Made by a program: the position numbers and the translations under genes
Notes under the pieces: model-generated
What the model was told of the DNA's origin: nothing
Seen by the model: the letters and a program-made list of their open reading frames with translations, nothing else
Database searches by the model: none
NCBI GenBank assembly: GCA_963784175.1
Contig: CAWAQJ010000013.1
Location: 1-64,000, forward strand
DNA: 64,000 nucleotides
Direction of reading: 5' to 3'
DNA from: JAIBJN01 sp963784175
Lineage (GTDB): Bacteria > Actinomycetota > Thermoleophilia > Gaiellales > Gaiellaceae
Part shown: positions 36,815 through 45,064 of the stretch, in pieces
How positions within the stretch are numbered: the stretch's first letter is position 1
How the letters are laid out: each line of letters begins with the position of its first letter

Positions 36815-37336
36815 GTGGCAGCGCAGGCGGTTTCTGCCGTACCGGACATCCTCGCGGCCGGCCTTCGTTGTGTGTTCTGCGGCATCAACCCCGGCCGGAG
36901 GTCGTCCGCCGCGGGCTGCCACTTCGCGAACCCGCGCAACGACTTCTGGCGTCTGCTCGCCGACGCCGGGCTCACGCCGCGGTTGCTGGATCCGAGTGAG
37001 CAGTGGGACCTGCTCGGGCTCGGCTACGGCCTGACAAACGCCGCCTACCGGACGACGAAGGGCTCGAGCGACCTGCGGCGCGGCGACTTCGCCGGCGCGG
37101 CGGAGCGGCTGGAGCGGCTCGCCGCCGAGCTCGAGCCCGGGACGATCGCCTTCGTCGGCAAGTCCTCGTACCAGGGCGCGTTCGGCGTCCCGCGGAGCGA
37201 GCTCGGCCTCCAGCGGCGGACGCTCGGCCGGACGACGCTGTTCGTGCTCCCGTCGACGTCACCCGCGAATGCGGCCGTGCCGTACGAGGAGCGGCTGGCC
37301 TGGTTCACGCGGCTCGCCGAGCACCTCGGTTCGTGA
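36815..37336 (+). CDS. mug: Mismatch-specific uracil/thymine-DNA glycosylase (MUG family)
   Basis: A 173-residue DNA repair glycosylase that removes U or T opposite G. Motif 1 is VFCGINPGRRSSAAG followed by FANPRNDFW; motif 2 is VLPSTSPANAAVP. GTG start without Shine-Dalgarno; TAGAGT at 36803-36808 lies seven bases upstream, consistent with a leaderless mRNA. Ends with a terminator at 37375-37395. Confidence 0.93.
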   Translation: MAAQAVSAVPDILAAGLRCVFCGINPGRRSSAAGCHFANPRNDFWRLLADAGLTPRLLDPSEQWDLLGLGYGLTNAAYRTTKGSSDLRRGDFAGAAERLERLAAELEPGTIAFVGKSSYQGAFGVPRSELGLQRRTLGRTTLFVLPSTSPANAAVPYEERLAWFTRLAEHLGS

Positions 37337-37374
37337 CGTTCCTGGCACACCTCGCGCGCCTTCCCTGACGTTCC

Positions 37375-37395
37375 GCGCGCCACGCGCGCGTTTTT
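37375..37395 (+). terminator. Rho-independent terminator after the glycosylase
   Basis: Stem GCGCGC / GCGCGC (37375-37380, 37384-37389) with a CAC loop, followed by G and TTTTT (37391-37395). Confidence 0.75.
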
Positions 37396-37468
37396 CGGGG
37401 CTACGCTCGAAGGCGGGTGGTGGGATGGGGTGCCCCGTTAATCAACCGCGCGCGCAAGACCCCGAGGG

Positions 37469-39187
37469 TCAGTCGCGCCAGCGGTTCGTGATCGGGACGC
37501 GGCGGTCCCGGCCGAAGGCCTTCGGGCGCAGCTTCACGCCAGGGGGCGCCTGGCGGCGCTTGTACTCCGCGCGGTCGATCATGGCCAGCGCCCGCGCGAC
37601 GACGTCCGGGTCGAAGCCGTCGGAGGTCAGCTCCTCGCGCGAGCTGTCCAGCTCGACGTAGGCCTCGAGCACCTCGTCGAGCTCGGAGTAGGGCGGGAGG
37701 GAGTCTTCGTCCTTCTGGTCGGGCCGCAGCTCGGCGCTCGGGGCGCGCTCGAGGACCGAGGCTGCGATGAGCTCCCTGCCCGCGCGCTCGTTGAGGTGTC
37801 GTGACAGCCGGTAGACGTCGGTCTTGTAGACGTCCTTGAGGAGCGCAAAGCCTCCGGCCATGTCGCCGTAGAGCGTCGCGTAGCCGACCGAGAGCTCGCT
37901 CTTGTTGCCCGTGGCGAGCGGGAGCCAGCCGAACTTGTTCGACAGCGCCATGACGGTCAGCCCGCGCACGCGCGCCTGGATGTTCTCCTCCGCCACGCCG
38001 CGCTCCGTGCCGGCGAAGACCTCTGCGAGCGCTTCGCCCTCGGCCTCGACGACGGAGTCGATGGGAATCTCGAGGAAGCGGGCGCCCAGCGACTCGGCGA
38101 CGGCGCGCGCGTCCGCCCTCGTCTCGGCAGACGAGAACCGCGACGGCATGGAGACGCAGACGACGTGCTCCGGCCCCAGCGCCTCGACGGCGAGCGCGGC
38201 GGTCAGGGCTGAGTCGATCCCGCCCGACATCCCGAGGACGACGTCGGTGAAGTCGTTCTTCTCCACGTAGTCGCGGAGGCCGAGCTCGATGGCCAGGCGC
38301 ATCTCCTCCAGGTCGTCGAGCAGCGGCGCGACGACCGGTGTCGCCGGCGGCCGCCCCGCGGCGTCGCCGACGGGGACGTCGACCTCCGGCGGGTCGGGAA
38401 GCTCGTTCAGCGCTCGCGCGAGGGAACGGCGGCGCGCGTCACGCAAGCGCCGCCCCACCGCGGTCGACGCGTCCACGTCGACGACGATCAGCGCCTCCTC
38501 GAAGGCCGGGCCGCGCGCGACGACGTCTCCGTTTTCGTCCAGCACAAGGCTCTGTCCGTCGAAGATGAGCTCGTCCTGTGCGCCGACGGCGTTGAGATAG
38601 ACGATCCAGCAGGAGTTGTCCCGCGCGCGCGCCGCCAGCATCTGCTCGCGCTCGGCGCCCTTGCCCACGTGGAAGGGCGAGGCCGAGATGTTCGTGATCA
38701 CGTGTGCGCCCGCGAGGGCGAGATCGGTGGCCGGCGGGCCGGGCTGCCAGATGTCCTCGCACACCGTCGGGCCGACGAGGGCCTCGCCGCAGCGCAGGAG
38801 CACGAGGTCGCGGCCGGGCTGGAAGTACCGGTCTTCGTCGAAGACGCCGTAGTTGGGGAGGAAGTGCTTCTCGTAGACGGCCTTCAGCTCGCCGTCCACG
38901 ATCACCGCGCAGGCGTTGAACAGGTCGCGGTCGAGGTGCGGGAAGCCGACGAGGGCGGAGATCCCCCTCGTTGCGGTCGCGATCTCGTCCAGCGTTCGCC
39001 TGGCGGCCCGGAGGAAGCTGGGCCGAAGAAGCAGGTCTTCGGGCGGGTAGCCGGTGACGGCCAGCTCCGGGAAGAGGACGAGGTCGGCGCCTGCCTCACG
39101 CGCCTCTTCGAGGCGCCCGAGGATCCGGTCGCGGTTGCCGTCGAGATCGCCGACGACCGTGTCGATCTGGGCGAGCGCGAGGCGCAT
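37469..39187 (-). CDS. nadE: Glutamine-dependent NAD+ synthetase
   Basis: A 572-residue two-domain enzyme making NAD from nicotinate adenine dinucleotide, ATP and glutamine. Nitrilase-type glutaminase with Glu (LFPELAVTGYP), Lys (YEKHFLPNYG) and Cys (VGPTVCEDIW). Synthetase domain has the PPi loop GMSGGIDSALT and ATGNKSELSVGY. ATG at 39187. Last gene of the run starting with the acyl-CoA synthetase. Confidence 0.96.
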   Translation of the reverse strand: MRLALAQIDTVVGDLDGNRDRILGRLEEAREAGADLVLFPELAVTGYPPEDLLLRPSFLRAARRTLDEIATATRGISALVGFPHLDRDLFNACAVIVDGELKAVYEKHFLPNYGVFDEDRYFQPGRDLVLLRCGEALVGPTVCEDIWQPGPPATDLALAGAHVITNISASPFHVGKGAEREQMLAARARDNSCWIVYLNAVGAQDELIFDGQSLVLDENGDVVARGPAFEEALIVVDVDASTAVGRRLRDARRRSLARALNELPDPPEVDVPVGDAAGRPPATPVVAPLLDDLEEMRLAIELGLRDYVEKNDFTDVVLGMSGGIDSALTAALAVEALGPEHVVCVSMPSRFSSAETRADARAVAESLGARFLEIPIDSVVEAEGEALAEVFAGTERGVAEENIQARVRGLTVMALSNKFGWLPLATGNKSELSVGYATLYGDMAGGFALLKDVYKTDVYRLSRHLNERAGRELIAASVLERAPSAELRPDQKDEDSLPPYSELDEVLEAYVELDSSREELTSDGFDPDVVARALAMIDRAEYKRRQAPPGVKLRPKAFGRDRRVPITNRWRD

Positions 39188-39228
39188 GCCCTGAATTCTA
39201 GCTGTTTACGCCTCGCGGGCGAAAACTA

Positions 39229-39615
39229 CTAGTCCCGGCGTTCCTCCATGAACTTGCGAAGACCGAGGAACGGCAGAATGAAGGCCGCCGCGAGAGCGGC
39301 GAGCCAGACGATCACCGTCGCGGCGATCCAGGTTCCGGCGCCGTCGATCGTGAGGCCGTCGGAGACGAGATCCGTGACGATCAGCGCCACGAGCGTCGCG
39401 AGCAACGGGGCTGCCAGGAGAGCCAGCAGCCTTCTGCGTCTCATCTGCAAGAACAGGAACGGCTGGAGCAGCGCGAAGGCCACCGTGAAGATGACGACCG
39501 CCACGATGAAGGCCCCACCGTTGAGGTGCAGGCCGTCGAGGAGGGCGGCGGCCACGAGCAGGCCGACGGCGTTCGCGGCGACCGCCACTGCCGTCCGGAC
39601 GAGCAAGCGGATCAC
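39229..39615 (-). CDS. Phage-holin-family 4-TMS membrane protein (PF04020-like)
   Basis: A 128-residue protein with four hydrophobic segments (about 6-26, 34-54, 63-84, 96-118), a short charged loop QMRRRRLLALL and a charged C-tail. It matches the small mycobacterial-type 4-TMS holin-like family, which is chromosomal and not a sign of a prophage. GTG start, 9 bp after the aminotransferase stop. Confidence 0.82.
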   Translation of the reverse strand: MIRLLVRTAVAVAANAVGLLVAAALLDGLHLNGGAFIVAVVIFTVAFALLQPFLFLQMRRRRLLALLAAPLLATLVALIVTDLVSDGLTIDGAGTWIAATVIVWLAALAAAFILPFLGLRKFMEERRD

Positions 39616-39624
39616 GCGGGCACC

Positions 39625-40662
39625 CTACTCGACCGTGCCGACCGCGGAGGCCGCGAGCTCGACGTCGTTTTCATCGTTGTAGAGGTGGAAGGAGAGGCGG
39701 ACCGACCCCGCCCGGACGGCGCACGCAATCCCCGCCTCCTGCAGGTTGGCGGCGGCTGCCTCGGCGTCGGCGACGCGAAAGCGCACGATCGGTGATTCCG
39801 GCTCGGCCAAGCCCAGGCTTTGGGTCAGCGACCGGGCTAGGGCGAGGTTGTGCGCGGCGATGCGGTCGTTTCCGAGCGAGACGAGGAGCTCGAGGCTCTT
39901 CCGCGCCCCGGCCGCCGAGAGCCACGGCACCGAGACATCGAGGCGGCGCGCCTCGTCCGGCATCTCGGGCATCCCGTAGTAATCCTCGTACGGGTCGACG
40001 CGCGCCTTCCAGCCCGCCGTCCACAGCCCGACCTCGTCCCGGCGCTCGGAGCTGACGTAGAGGAACCCGAGCCCGCGCGGGCAGAGCATCCACTTGTATC
40101 CGTGCGCGACGAGGTAGTCGACACCGGTGAGGTCGATCGGGAACGTGGCGACTGCCTGCGTCGCGTCCAGGCAGATGCGGACACCCGTTGCGCGCAGGGC
40201 CTCCAGGTCGGCAACGCGCCCATCAGACGACTGAACGAGGCTGACGCAGACGACCGCGGTGCGCTCGTCGACCGCGTCGGCGAGCCCTTCCAGCGGGACG
40301 AGCCGCAGCTCCACCCCCCGCGGCTCGAGGGCCTGCCAGGGGAGCAGGGCCGAGGTGAAGTCGCGCTCGTACAGGACGACGTTCGAACCGGCCTCGACCG
40401 GGAGGCTCGCAGCGACGAGCCCGACGCCGACGGAGACGGCCGGCATCAGCGCGATGTCCCCCGGGTGGGCGCCGATGAGGCCGGCAAAGAGCTCCCGGCA
40501 CGCCTCGCCGTCCTCCTCCCAGTCGCGCCAGCGCTGCCGGTTGCGCCAGCCCTCGTGCGCCTCGGTGAGGGCGTCGAGGGTCGAGCGCGGAGGCAGCCCG
40601 TAGGTCGCGCTGTCCAGATAGCCGCGGGTGGGCGTGCCCTCGTACTCAGACGGCGCGAGCAA
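39625..40662 (-). CDS. Aminotransferase class V family PLP enzyme
   Basis: About 345 residues. Core motifs: RGYLDSATYGLPP (opening), ICLDATQAVATFPIDL (PLP Asp), and VAHGYKWMLCPRGLGFLY with the Schiff-base Lys. The only start near the family N-terminus is TTG 40662, within the last codons of the acyl-CoA synthetase and preceded by GGAGG at short spacing, so the start is tentative. Substrate unknown; a second class V enzyme lies at 32.7 kb. Confidence 0.88.
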   Translation of the reverse strand: MLAPSEYEGTPTRGYLDSATYGLPPRSTLDALTEAHEGWRNRQRWRDWEEDGEACRELFAGLIGAHPGDIALMPAVSVGVGLVAASLPVEAGSNVVLYERDFTSALLPWQALEPRGVELRLVPLEGLADAVDERTAVVCVSLVQSSDGRVADLEALRATGVRICLDATQAVATFPIDLTGVDYLVAHGYKWMLCPRGLGFLYVSSERRDEVGLWTAGWKARVDPYEDYYGMPEMPDEARRLDVSVPWLSAAGARKSLELLVSLGNDRIAAHNLALARSLTQSLGLAEPESPIVRFRVADAEAAAANLQEAGIACAVRAGSVRLSFHLYNDENDVELAASAVGTVE

Positions 40663-42547
40663 TGTCCTCCAGAGACTCGGGGTTCTCGACGGACGAGAGG
40701 TCGCCGGGGTCCTGGCCGAGCGCTCTGGCCCGAACCGCGCGACGGACGATCTTCGCACTCCTCGTCTTCGGGAGAGCGGGGACGAACACGACCCGGTCGG
40801 GCCGGAAGGCCTTGCCGAGCTCCGCGGCCGCACGCTCCGCCACCTCGGCGGCGAGCTCCTCCGAGGGCTCGAAGCCCGGTGAGGCGACACAGAAGATCCA
40901 GGCAACCTCGCCCTTCACCTCGTGCGGGACGCCGATCGCCGCGGCTTCGGAGACCGCGGGGTGGGCGACGGCGGCGGACTCGAGCTCCGCCGGCCCGATT
41001 CGCTTGCCCGCGATGTTGAGCGTGTCGTCGGAGCGGCCGTGCAGGAACCAGTAGCCATCCTCGTCCACCGAGGCCCAGTCGCCGTGCACCCAGACGCCGG
41101 GGAACCGGCGCCAGTACGTGTCGAGGTAGCGCTCGGGATCGCGCCAGAAGCCGCGCGTCATCCCGGGAAACGGCCGGCGGCAGACGAGCTCGCCGACCTC
41201 ACCCGAGGCGACCAGCGACTTGCCCTCCGCGTCGACGACGTCCATTGCCATTCCCATCGCGGGCCCGCCCAGCGAGCACTCCTTGATCGGGATCGCAGGT
41301 GTGGGCGAGAGGAAGCACGCGCCGATCTCGGTCCCGCCCGAGCAGTTGATGATCGGGCAGCGCCCGCCTCCGACCTTCTCGAAGAGCCAGCGGTAGGGAT
41401 CCGGGTTCCACGGCTCGCCCGTCGTGACCATGACCCGGAGGGAGGAGAGGTCTGCCGTCGGCTCGCCGTGGGGGATCAGCGCCCGCACGAGCGTCGGCGA
41501 GAGGCCGAGGATCGACACCCGCTCGGACTCGACGAGCTGCCAGAGCCGGTCGGCGGGCCTGTCGGGAGCGCCCTCGGCGAAGACGATCCTGCAGCCGAGC
41601 GCGCCGGCGCCCACGACCGTCCACGGCCCCATGATCCAGCCCATGTCCGTGGCGAAGTGGAGGACGTCGTCCGGGTGCGCGTCGGCCTGGTAGGCGACCT
41701 CGCGCGCGATGGAGACGAGGAAGCCGCCCTGGACGTGCACGACGCCCTTCGGCTTGCCCGTCGTGCCGGACGTGTACGTGAGGAGGTACGGGTGCTCGGC
41801 ACCGACCTCGAGCGGCGGCAGCTCGCCCGGGCTGTCGTCGACGATCGCGCCCCACCCCGAGTCGCGCTCCCAGGTGACGACGTGCTCGACGGACGGGGCC
41901 TGCCTGACCGCCTCCTCGACGGTCTCCCGCATCGGCAGACGGTGCCCGCGGCGGAGCGAGTAGTCCGCGGTGATCACGACCTTGGCCTCCGAGTCCTGCA
42001 GCCGCTGCGTGACGGCCGGCGCGGCAAAGCCGGAGAAGAGCGGCATCTGGACCGCGCCGATGTGCGCGCAGGCGTGCGAGGCCACCGCCACCTCGGGGCA
42101 CATGGGCAGGTAGATGGCGACCCGGTCGCCGGGCTCGACCCCGAGCCGAACCAGACCCTCCGCGAGCCGGGTCACATCCCGGGACAGCTCGGCGAAGGTC
42201 AGCTCCCGGCGCGATCCGTCCTCGCCTGCGAAGACGGCGCCGACCTTGTCGGGCGTCCGCTCCGCCCACCGGTGCACGCAGTTGCGCGCGATCGACACAG
42301 TGCTGCCCGGAAACCACGTCGTCCACTCGGGCCCGCGCGAGTCGTCGTAGACCCGGTCCCAGGGGGTCGAGAACTCGAGATCGGTGTCCTCGATCAGCGC
42401 GGGCCAGAACCATTCCGGGTCGTCCTGCGAGCGCCGGACGAGCTCCCAGTAGTCCGCGATCCCGTGCCTCCGCATCAGACGGACGACGTTCGCGCGCTCG
42501 AGCGCCTCCTCGTCCGGTGTCCACACGACCTCGGCCACAGCGGCCAA
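40646..42547 (-). CDS. AMP-dependent synthetase/ligase, acetyl-CoA synthetase-like
   Basis: A 633-residue ANL enzyme activating a carboxylate to acyl-CoA. P-loop YTSGTTGKPKG, GDWASVDEDGYWFLHGR hinge and C-terminal catalytic Lys in KTRSAKIVRR. N-terminal ACAS_N region WFWPALIEDTDLEF indicates the acetyl/propionyl-CoA synthetase branch. Start TTG 42547 or GTG 42538. Divergent from the TetR/MFS operon, sharing the 42.55-42.63 kb control region, so it may be co-regulated by the TetR operators. Confidence 0.93.
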   Translation of the reverse strand: MAAVAEVVWTPDEEALERANVVRLMRRHGIADYWELVRRSQDDPEWFWPALIEDTDLEFSTPWDRVYDDSRGPEWTTWFPGSTVSIARNCVHRWAERTPDKVGAVFAGEDGSRRELTFAELSRDVTRLAEGLVRLGVEPGDRVAIYLPMCPEVAVASHACAHIGAVQMPLFSGFAAPAVTQRLQDSEAKVVITADYSLRRGHRLPMRETVEEAVRQAPSVEHVVTWERDSGWGAIVDDSPGELPPLEVGAEHPYLLTYTSGTTGKPKGVVHVQGGFLVSIAREVAYQADAHPDDVLHFATDMGWIMGPWTVVGAGALGCRIVFAEGAPDRPADRLWQLVESERVSILGLSPTLVRALIPHGEPTADLSSLRVMVTTGEPWNPDPYRWLFEKVGGGRCPIINCSGGTEIGACFLSPTPAIPIKECSLGGPAMGMAMDVVDAEGKSLVASGEVGELVCRRPFPGMTRGFWRDPERYLDTYWRRFPGVWVHGDWASVDEDGYWFLHGRSDDTLNIAGKRIGPAELESAAVAHPAVSEAAAIGVPHEVKGEVAWIFCVASPGFEPSEELAAEVAERAAAELGKAFRPDRVVFVPALPKTRSAKIVRRAVRARALGQDPGDLSSVENPESLEDIARAV

Positions 42548-42583
42548 GTCTACGGAGCGGCCCAGGGCTGAAACGGGTCCTGC

Positions 42584-42612
42584 TTGACAATGAGTGAACG
42601 CTCACCCATAAT
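42584..42612 (+). promoter_or_regulatory. Sigma-70-type promoter of the tetR-MFS operon
   Basis: TTGACA (42584-42589), a 17-base spacer, and CATAAT (42607-42612). Expected transcription start near 42619, ten bases before the ATG at 42629. Confidence 0.85.
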
Positions 42613-42625
42613 GAGCGAGCACTCA
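42591..42625. promoter_or_regulatory. Twin TetR operators overlapping the promoter
   Basis: Two 14-base imperfect palindromes of the form TGAGyG-N2-CrCTCA: TGAGTGAACGCTCA (42591-42604, in the spacer) and TGAGCGAGCACTCA (42612-42625, over the start site). They are inverted with respect to each other, and their starts are 21 bp apart, two helical turns. Confidence 0.8.
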
Positions 42626-42628
42626 CTC

Positions 42629-43282
42629 ATGGTGGAGACAGTCGAGATCAAGCCCACGTTGCGCCGCCGGATCATCGAGGCGGCCGACACGCTCATCCGG
42701 GAGGAGGGCATCGCCGGCGCGACGACGCGAGAGATCGCCCGCGCGGCCGGATGCGCGGAGGGCTCGATCTACGTCCACTTCCAGGACAAGATCGACCTGG
42801 TCATCGCGGTCATCGTCGAGCGCGAGCCGTACTTCGCGGAGCTGCTCGAGCTGCCCTCGAGGGCCGGCGAGGACACGGTCGAGGCCAATCTCGTGCCCTG
42901 GGTCGAGGAGCTGCTCAAGCTCGTGCACGACAATACGCCGATCTTCTACGCGCTCATGGGCGACCGGGGCGTCTTCGCGCGCTTCAAGGAGCGCCTGCGC
43001 GAGCGGGAGACCGGCCCCGTCGCCATCTTCAGGACCGCCGAGTCCTACATCGCCGCCGAGCAAGGGCTCGGGCGGCTCGACGAGCATGCGCAGCCCAACG
43101 TCGTCGCGTCGATCCTCATCGGCGCCTGCCGCGACCAGGTGCTCACGCACACCCTGGCCGGCAAGGAGCCCGCCGACCCCGCGATCTTCGCGCGCGAGCT
43201 CGTCCACACCATCGTCTTCGGCCTCGCGCCCGCTTCGGCGCGCGGCCACTCGACCGCGAACGTCAAGGAGGAACCATCGTGA
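42629..43282 (+). CDS. TetR family transcriptional regulator
   Basis: A 217-residue repressor. N-terminal HTH (RRRIIEAADTLIREEGIAGA, then GSIYVHFQDKIDLV) at residues 8-55 and an all-helical ligand domain. Start ATG 42629 is chosen because the promoter's transcription start falls only about ten bases upstream; upstream in-frame ATGs would lie before it. GTGA overlap with the exporter gene. Autoregulation through the twin operators is strongly suggested. Confidence 0.94.
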   Translation: MVETVEIKPTLRRRIIEAADTLIREEGIAGATTREIARAAGCAEGSIYVHFQDKIDLVIAVIVEREPYFAELLELPSRAGEDTVEANLVPWVEELLKLVHDNTPIFYALMGDRGVFARFKERLRERETGPVAIFRTAESYIAAEQGLGRLDEHAQPNVVASILIGACRDQVLTHTLAGKEPADPAIFARELVHTIVFGLAPASARGHSTANVKEEPS

Positions 43283-44712
43283 AGGCACGCATCTTCGCCG
43301 AGGAGAGCCGCAAGTGGTGGACGCTGGGCGCGGTCGCCTTCGCGCTCTTCATGATCATGCTCGACAACACCGTCGTGAACGTCGCGCTCCCGTCGATCCA
43401 GAGCGATCTGGGGATCGGTCTCTCGCAGCTCGAGTGGACGGTGAACGCCTATGCCCTGACCTTCGCCGTGCTCATGCTCTCCGGCGGCAAGATGGCCGAC
43501 TTCTTCGGGCGACGCCGCGTCTTCCTGATCGGCCTCGCGATCTTCACGCTCTCCTCGCTCGCCTGCGGGCTCGCGACGTCCGGCGAGGCTCTGATCGGCG
43601 CGCGGACGGTTCAGGGCATCGGCGCCGCGCTGATGATGCCCGCCACGCTCTCGATCATCTCGGCCACGTTCCCTCCGCACCAGCGCGGTATGGCGATCGG
43701 GATCTGGGCCGGCGTCTCGGCCATGGCGCTCGCGATCGGCCCGCTCATCGGCGGCCTGATCACCGAGCACATCGACTGGAGTTGGATCTTCTTCGTGAAC
43801 GTCCCCATCGGCATCCTCGGCCTGATCGTGGGCCGTCTCGTGATCCGCGAGTCGCGGGACACCTCGCACGATCAGCGCCTGGACATCCCGGGGCTGATCG
43901 CCTCGGGCGTCGGGCTCTTCGCGCTGACGTTCGCGCTGATCGAGGGGAACGCCTACGGGTGGACCGACCCGCTCATCATCGGGCTCTTCGTGCTCTCCGT
44001 CGTCTCGCTCGCCGGCTTCGTGCTCCTCGAGCGGCACCAGCGCTCGCCGCTGCTCGACCTCTCGCTCTTCAAGAGCTCCACGTTCGCCGGGGCGAACGTC
44101 GTCGCGCTGCTCGTGACGCTCGCCATGTTCGGCGTCTTCTTCTTCATGTCCATCTACATGCAGAACATCCTCGGCTACTCCGCGACCAAGACCGGCGCCG
44201 CGTTCCTCCCGATGACGATCCTGATCATCCTGATCGCCCCGATCGCCGGGAGGTCGTCCGACCGCATCGGCTCGCGGGCGCTCATGACCACAGGGATGCT
44301 CTGCCTCGCCGTCTCGCTCGCGATCTTCTCGCGACTCGGCCTCGACTCGGGCTTCTGGGACATCTTCCCGGGCCTGGTCGTGGGCGGCTTCGGAATGGGT
44401 CTCGTCATGACGCCGATGACGGCGGCCGCGCTCGGATCGGTTCCCGTGGAGAAGTCGGGAGTCGGCTCGGGCGTCCTGAACACGTTCCGCCAGGTCGGCG
44501 GGGCTCTCGGGATCGCCGTCATGGGGGCGATCGTGGCCTCGTACGTCGACCTGAGCGGCGGCCGGCCGGATCCCTCGTCCTTCATCGACGGCTTCCAGGT
44601 CGCGCTCAGGGTGAGCGTGGTGTTCGCGCTGATCGGCGCCGTGGTCGCCTTCACCACGATCCGCAAGCACCGGCACATGGACGCGGCAGAGCTCGCCGAG
44701 GTTGCAGCCTGA
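43279..44712 (+). CDS. MFS drug exporter, DHA2 family (EmrB/QacA-like, 14 TMS)
   Basis: A 477-residue transporter with about 14 helices. Motif A-like GGKMADFFGRRRVFLIGL, motif C region GPLIGGLITEHIDWSWIFFV and motif D1 LDNTVVNVALPSI mark the DHA2 family. GTG start overlaps the TetR stop; GGAGGAACC gives a ribosome site. Proton-driven export of a hydrophobic compound under TetR control is the likely role. Confidence 0.95.
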   Translation: MKARIFAEESRKWWTLGAVAFALFMIMLDNTVVNVALPSIQSDLGIGLSQLEWTVNAYALTFAVLMLSGGKMADFFGRRRVFLIGLAIFTLSSLACGLATSGEALIGARTVQGIGAALMMPATLSIISATFPPHQRGMAIGIWAGVSAMALAIGPLIGGLITEHIDWSWIFFVNVPIGILGLIVGRLVIRESRDTSHDQRLDIPGLIASGVGLFALTFALIEGNAYGWTDPLIIGLFVLSVVSLAGFVLLERHQRSPLLDLSLFKSSTFAGANVVALLVTLAMFGVFFFMSIYMQNILGYSATKTGAAFLPMTILIILIAPIAGRSSDRIGSRALMTTGMLCLAVSLAIFSRLGLDSGFWDIFPGLVVGGFGMGLVMTPMTAAALGSVPVEKSGVGSGVLNTFRQVGGALGIAVMGAIVASYVDLSGGRPDPSSFIDGFQVALRVSVVFALIGAVVAFTTIRKHRHMDAAELAEVAA

Positions 44713-44863
44713 TCAGCTGACCTTCGCCCGAGCCGGCTTCACCCGGTAGGAGATAAGTAGGCGAACGGTATGACCGCTTCACCGGCGGTCAAGCGTACGC
44801 CTTCGGGGGATCGACCGATCCGGCCCTGCTGCCGACGCTTTGAACATGTTCGGCTCTGAGAAA

Positions 44864-44923
44864 GGCGACAACCCGGAGACTTCGGCTCTGCGGCCCAGCC
44901 GATGCCTCCGGGTTGGTGTCGCC
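44864..44923 (+). ncRNA. Candidate structured RNA hairpin upstream of regulator A
   Basis: Arms GGCGACA+ACCCGGAG (44864-44878) and CTCCGGGT+TGTCGCC (44906-44923) form a 15-bp stem with one 3-base bulge; inside it TCGGCT/AGCCGA (44882-44887, 44897-44902) forms a second stem. I do not recognise a known riboswitch. The strand is uncertain, since a perfect-stem element is structured on both. Confidence 0.45.
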
Positions 44924-45020
44924 GGGAATGGCGCGCCTCCCGCACCCCTCTTGCCTGGCGTCTGGCAGGAATGCGGAACGGATCTGACTATAGCCAAGCT
45001 TAGAGACAAGTCAAGTGGGG

Positions 45021-45048
45021 TTGTGAAGTAGTTTTAAGCTCGTATAGT
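45021..45048 (+). promoter_or_regulatory. Promoter of HTH-TPR regulator A with GTGAA/TTCAC half-sites
   Basis: TTGTGA (45021-45026), 16-base spacer, TATAGT (45043-45048). Inverted half-sites GTGAA (45023-45027) and TTCAC (45048-45052) flank the -10. The ATG at 45065 is about ten bases from the expected start, with no Shine-Dalgarno. Confidence 0.65.
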
Positions 45049-45064
45049 TCACTCTAGGTTGACC

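Larger units (their letters stand above)
44713..45064 (+). other. 350-bp intergenic region upstream of HTH-TPR regulator A, rich in hairpins
   Basis: No convincing ORF. It holds several inverted repeats: TGACCG/CGGTCA near 44775-44790, GGATC/GATCC near 44808-44820, the long hairpin at 44864-44923, a TATAG hexamer near 44987 and the promoter at 45021-45048. The first part may contain the MFS terminator but no T-run is seen. Confidence 0.6.

Noticed and set aside
39229..39615. Holin-like protein as a sign of prophage
   Set aside because: Chromosomal PF04020-type proteins are common in actinobacteria, and no phage genes surround it.
44840..45031. 63-aa frame before regulator A
   Set aside because: No ribosome site, overlaps the hairpin, and composition unlike neighbouring genes.
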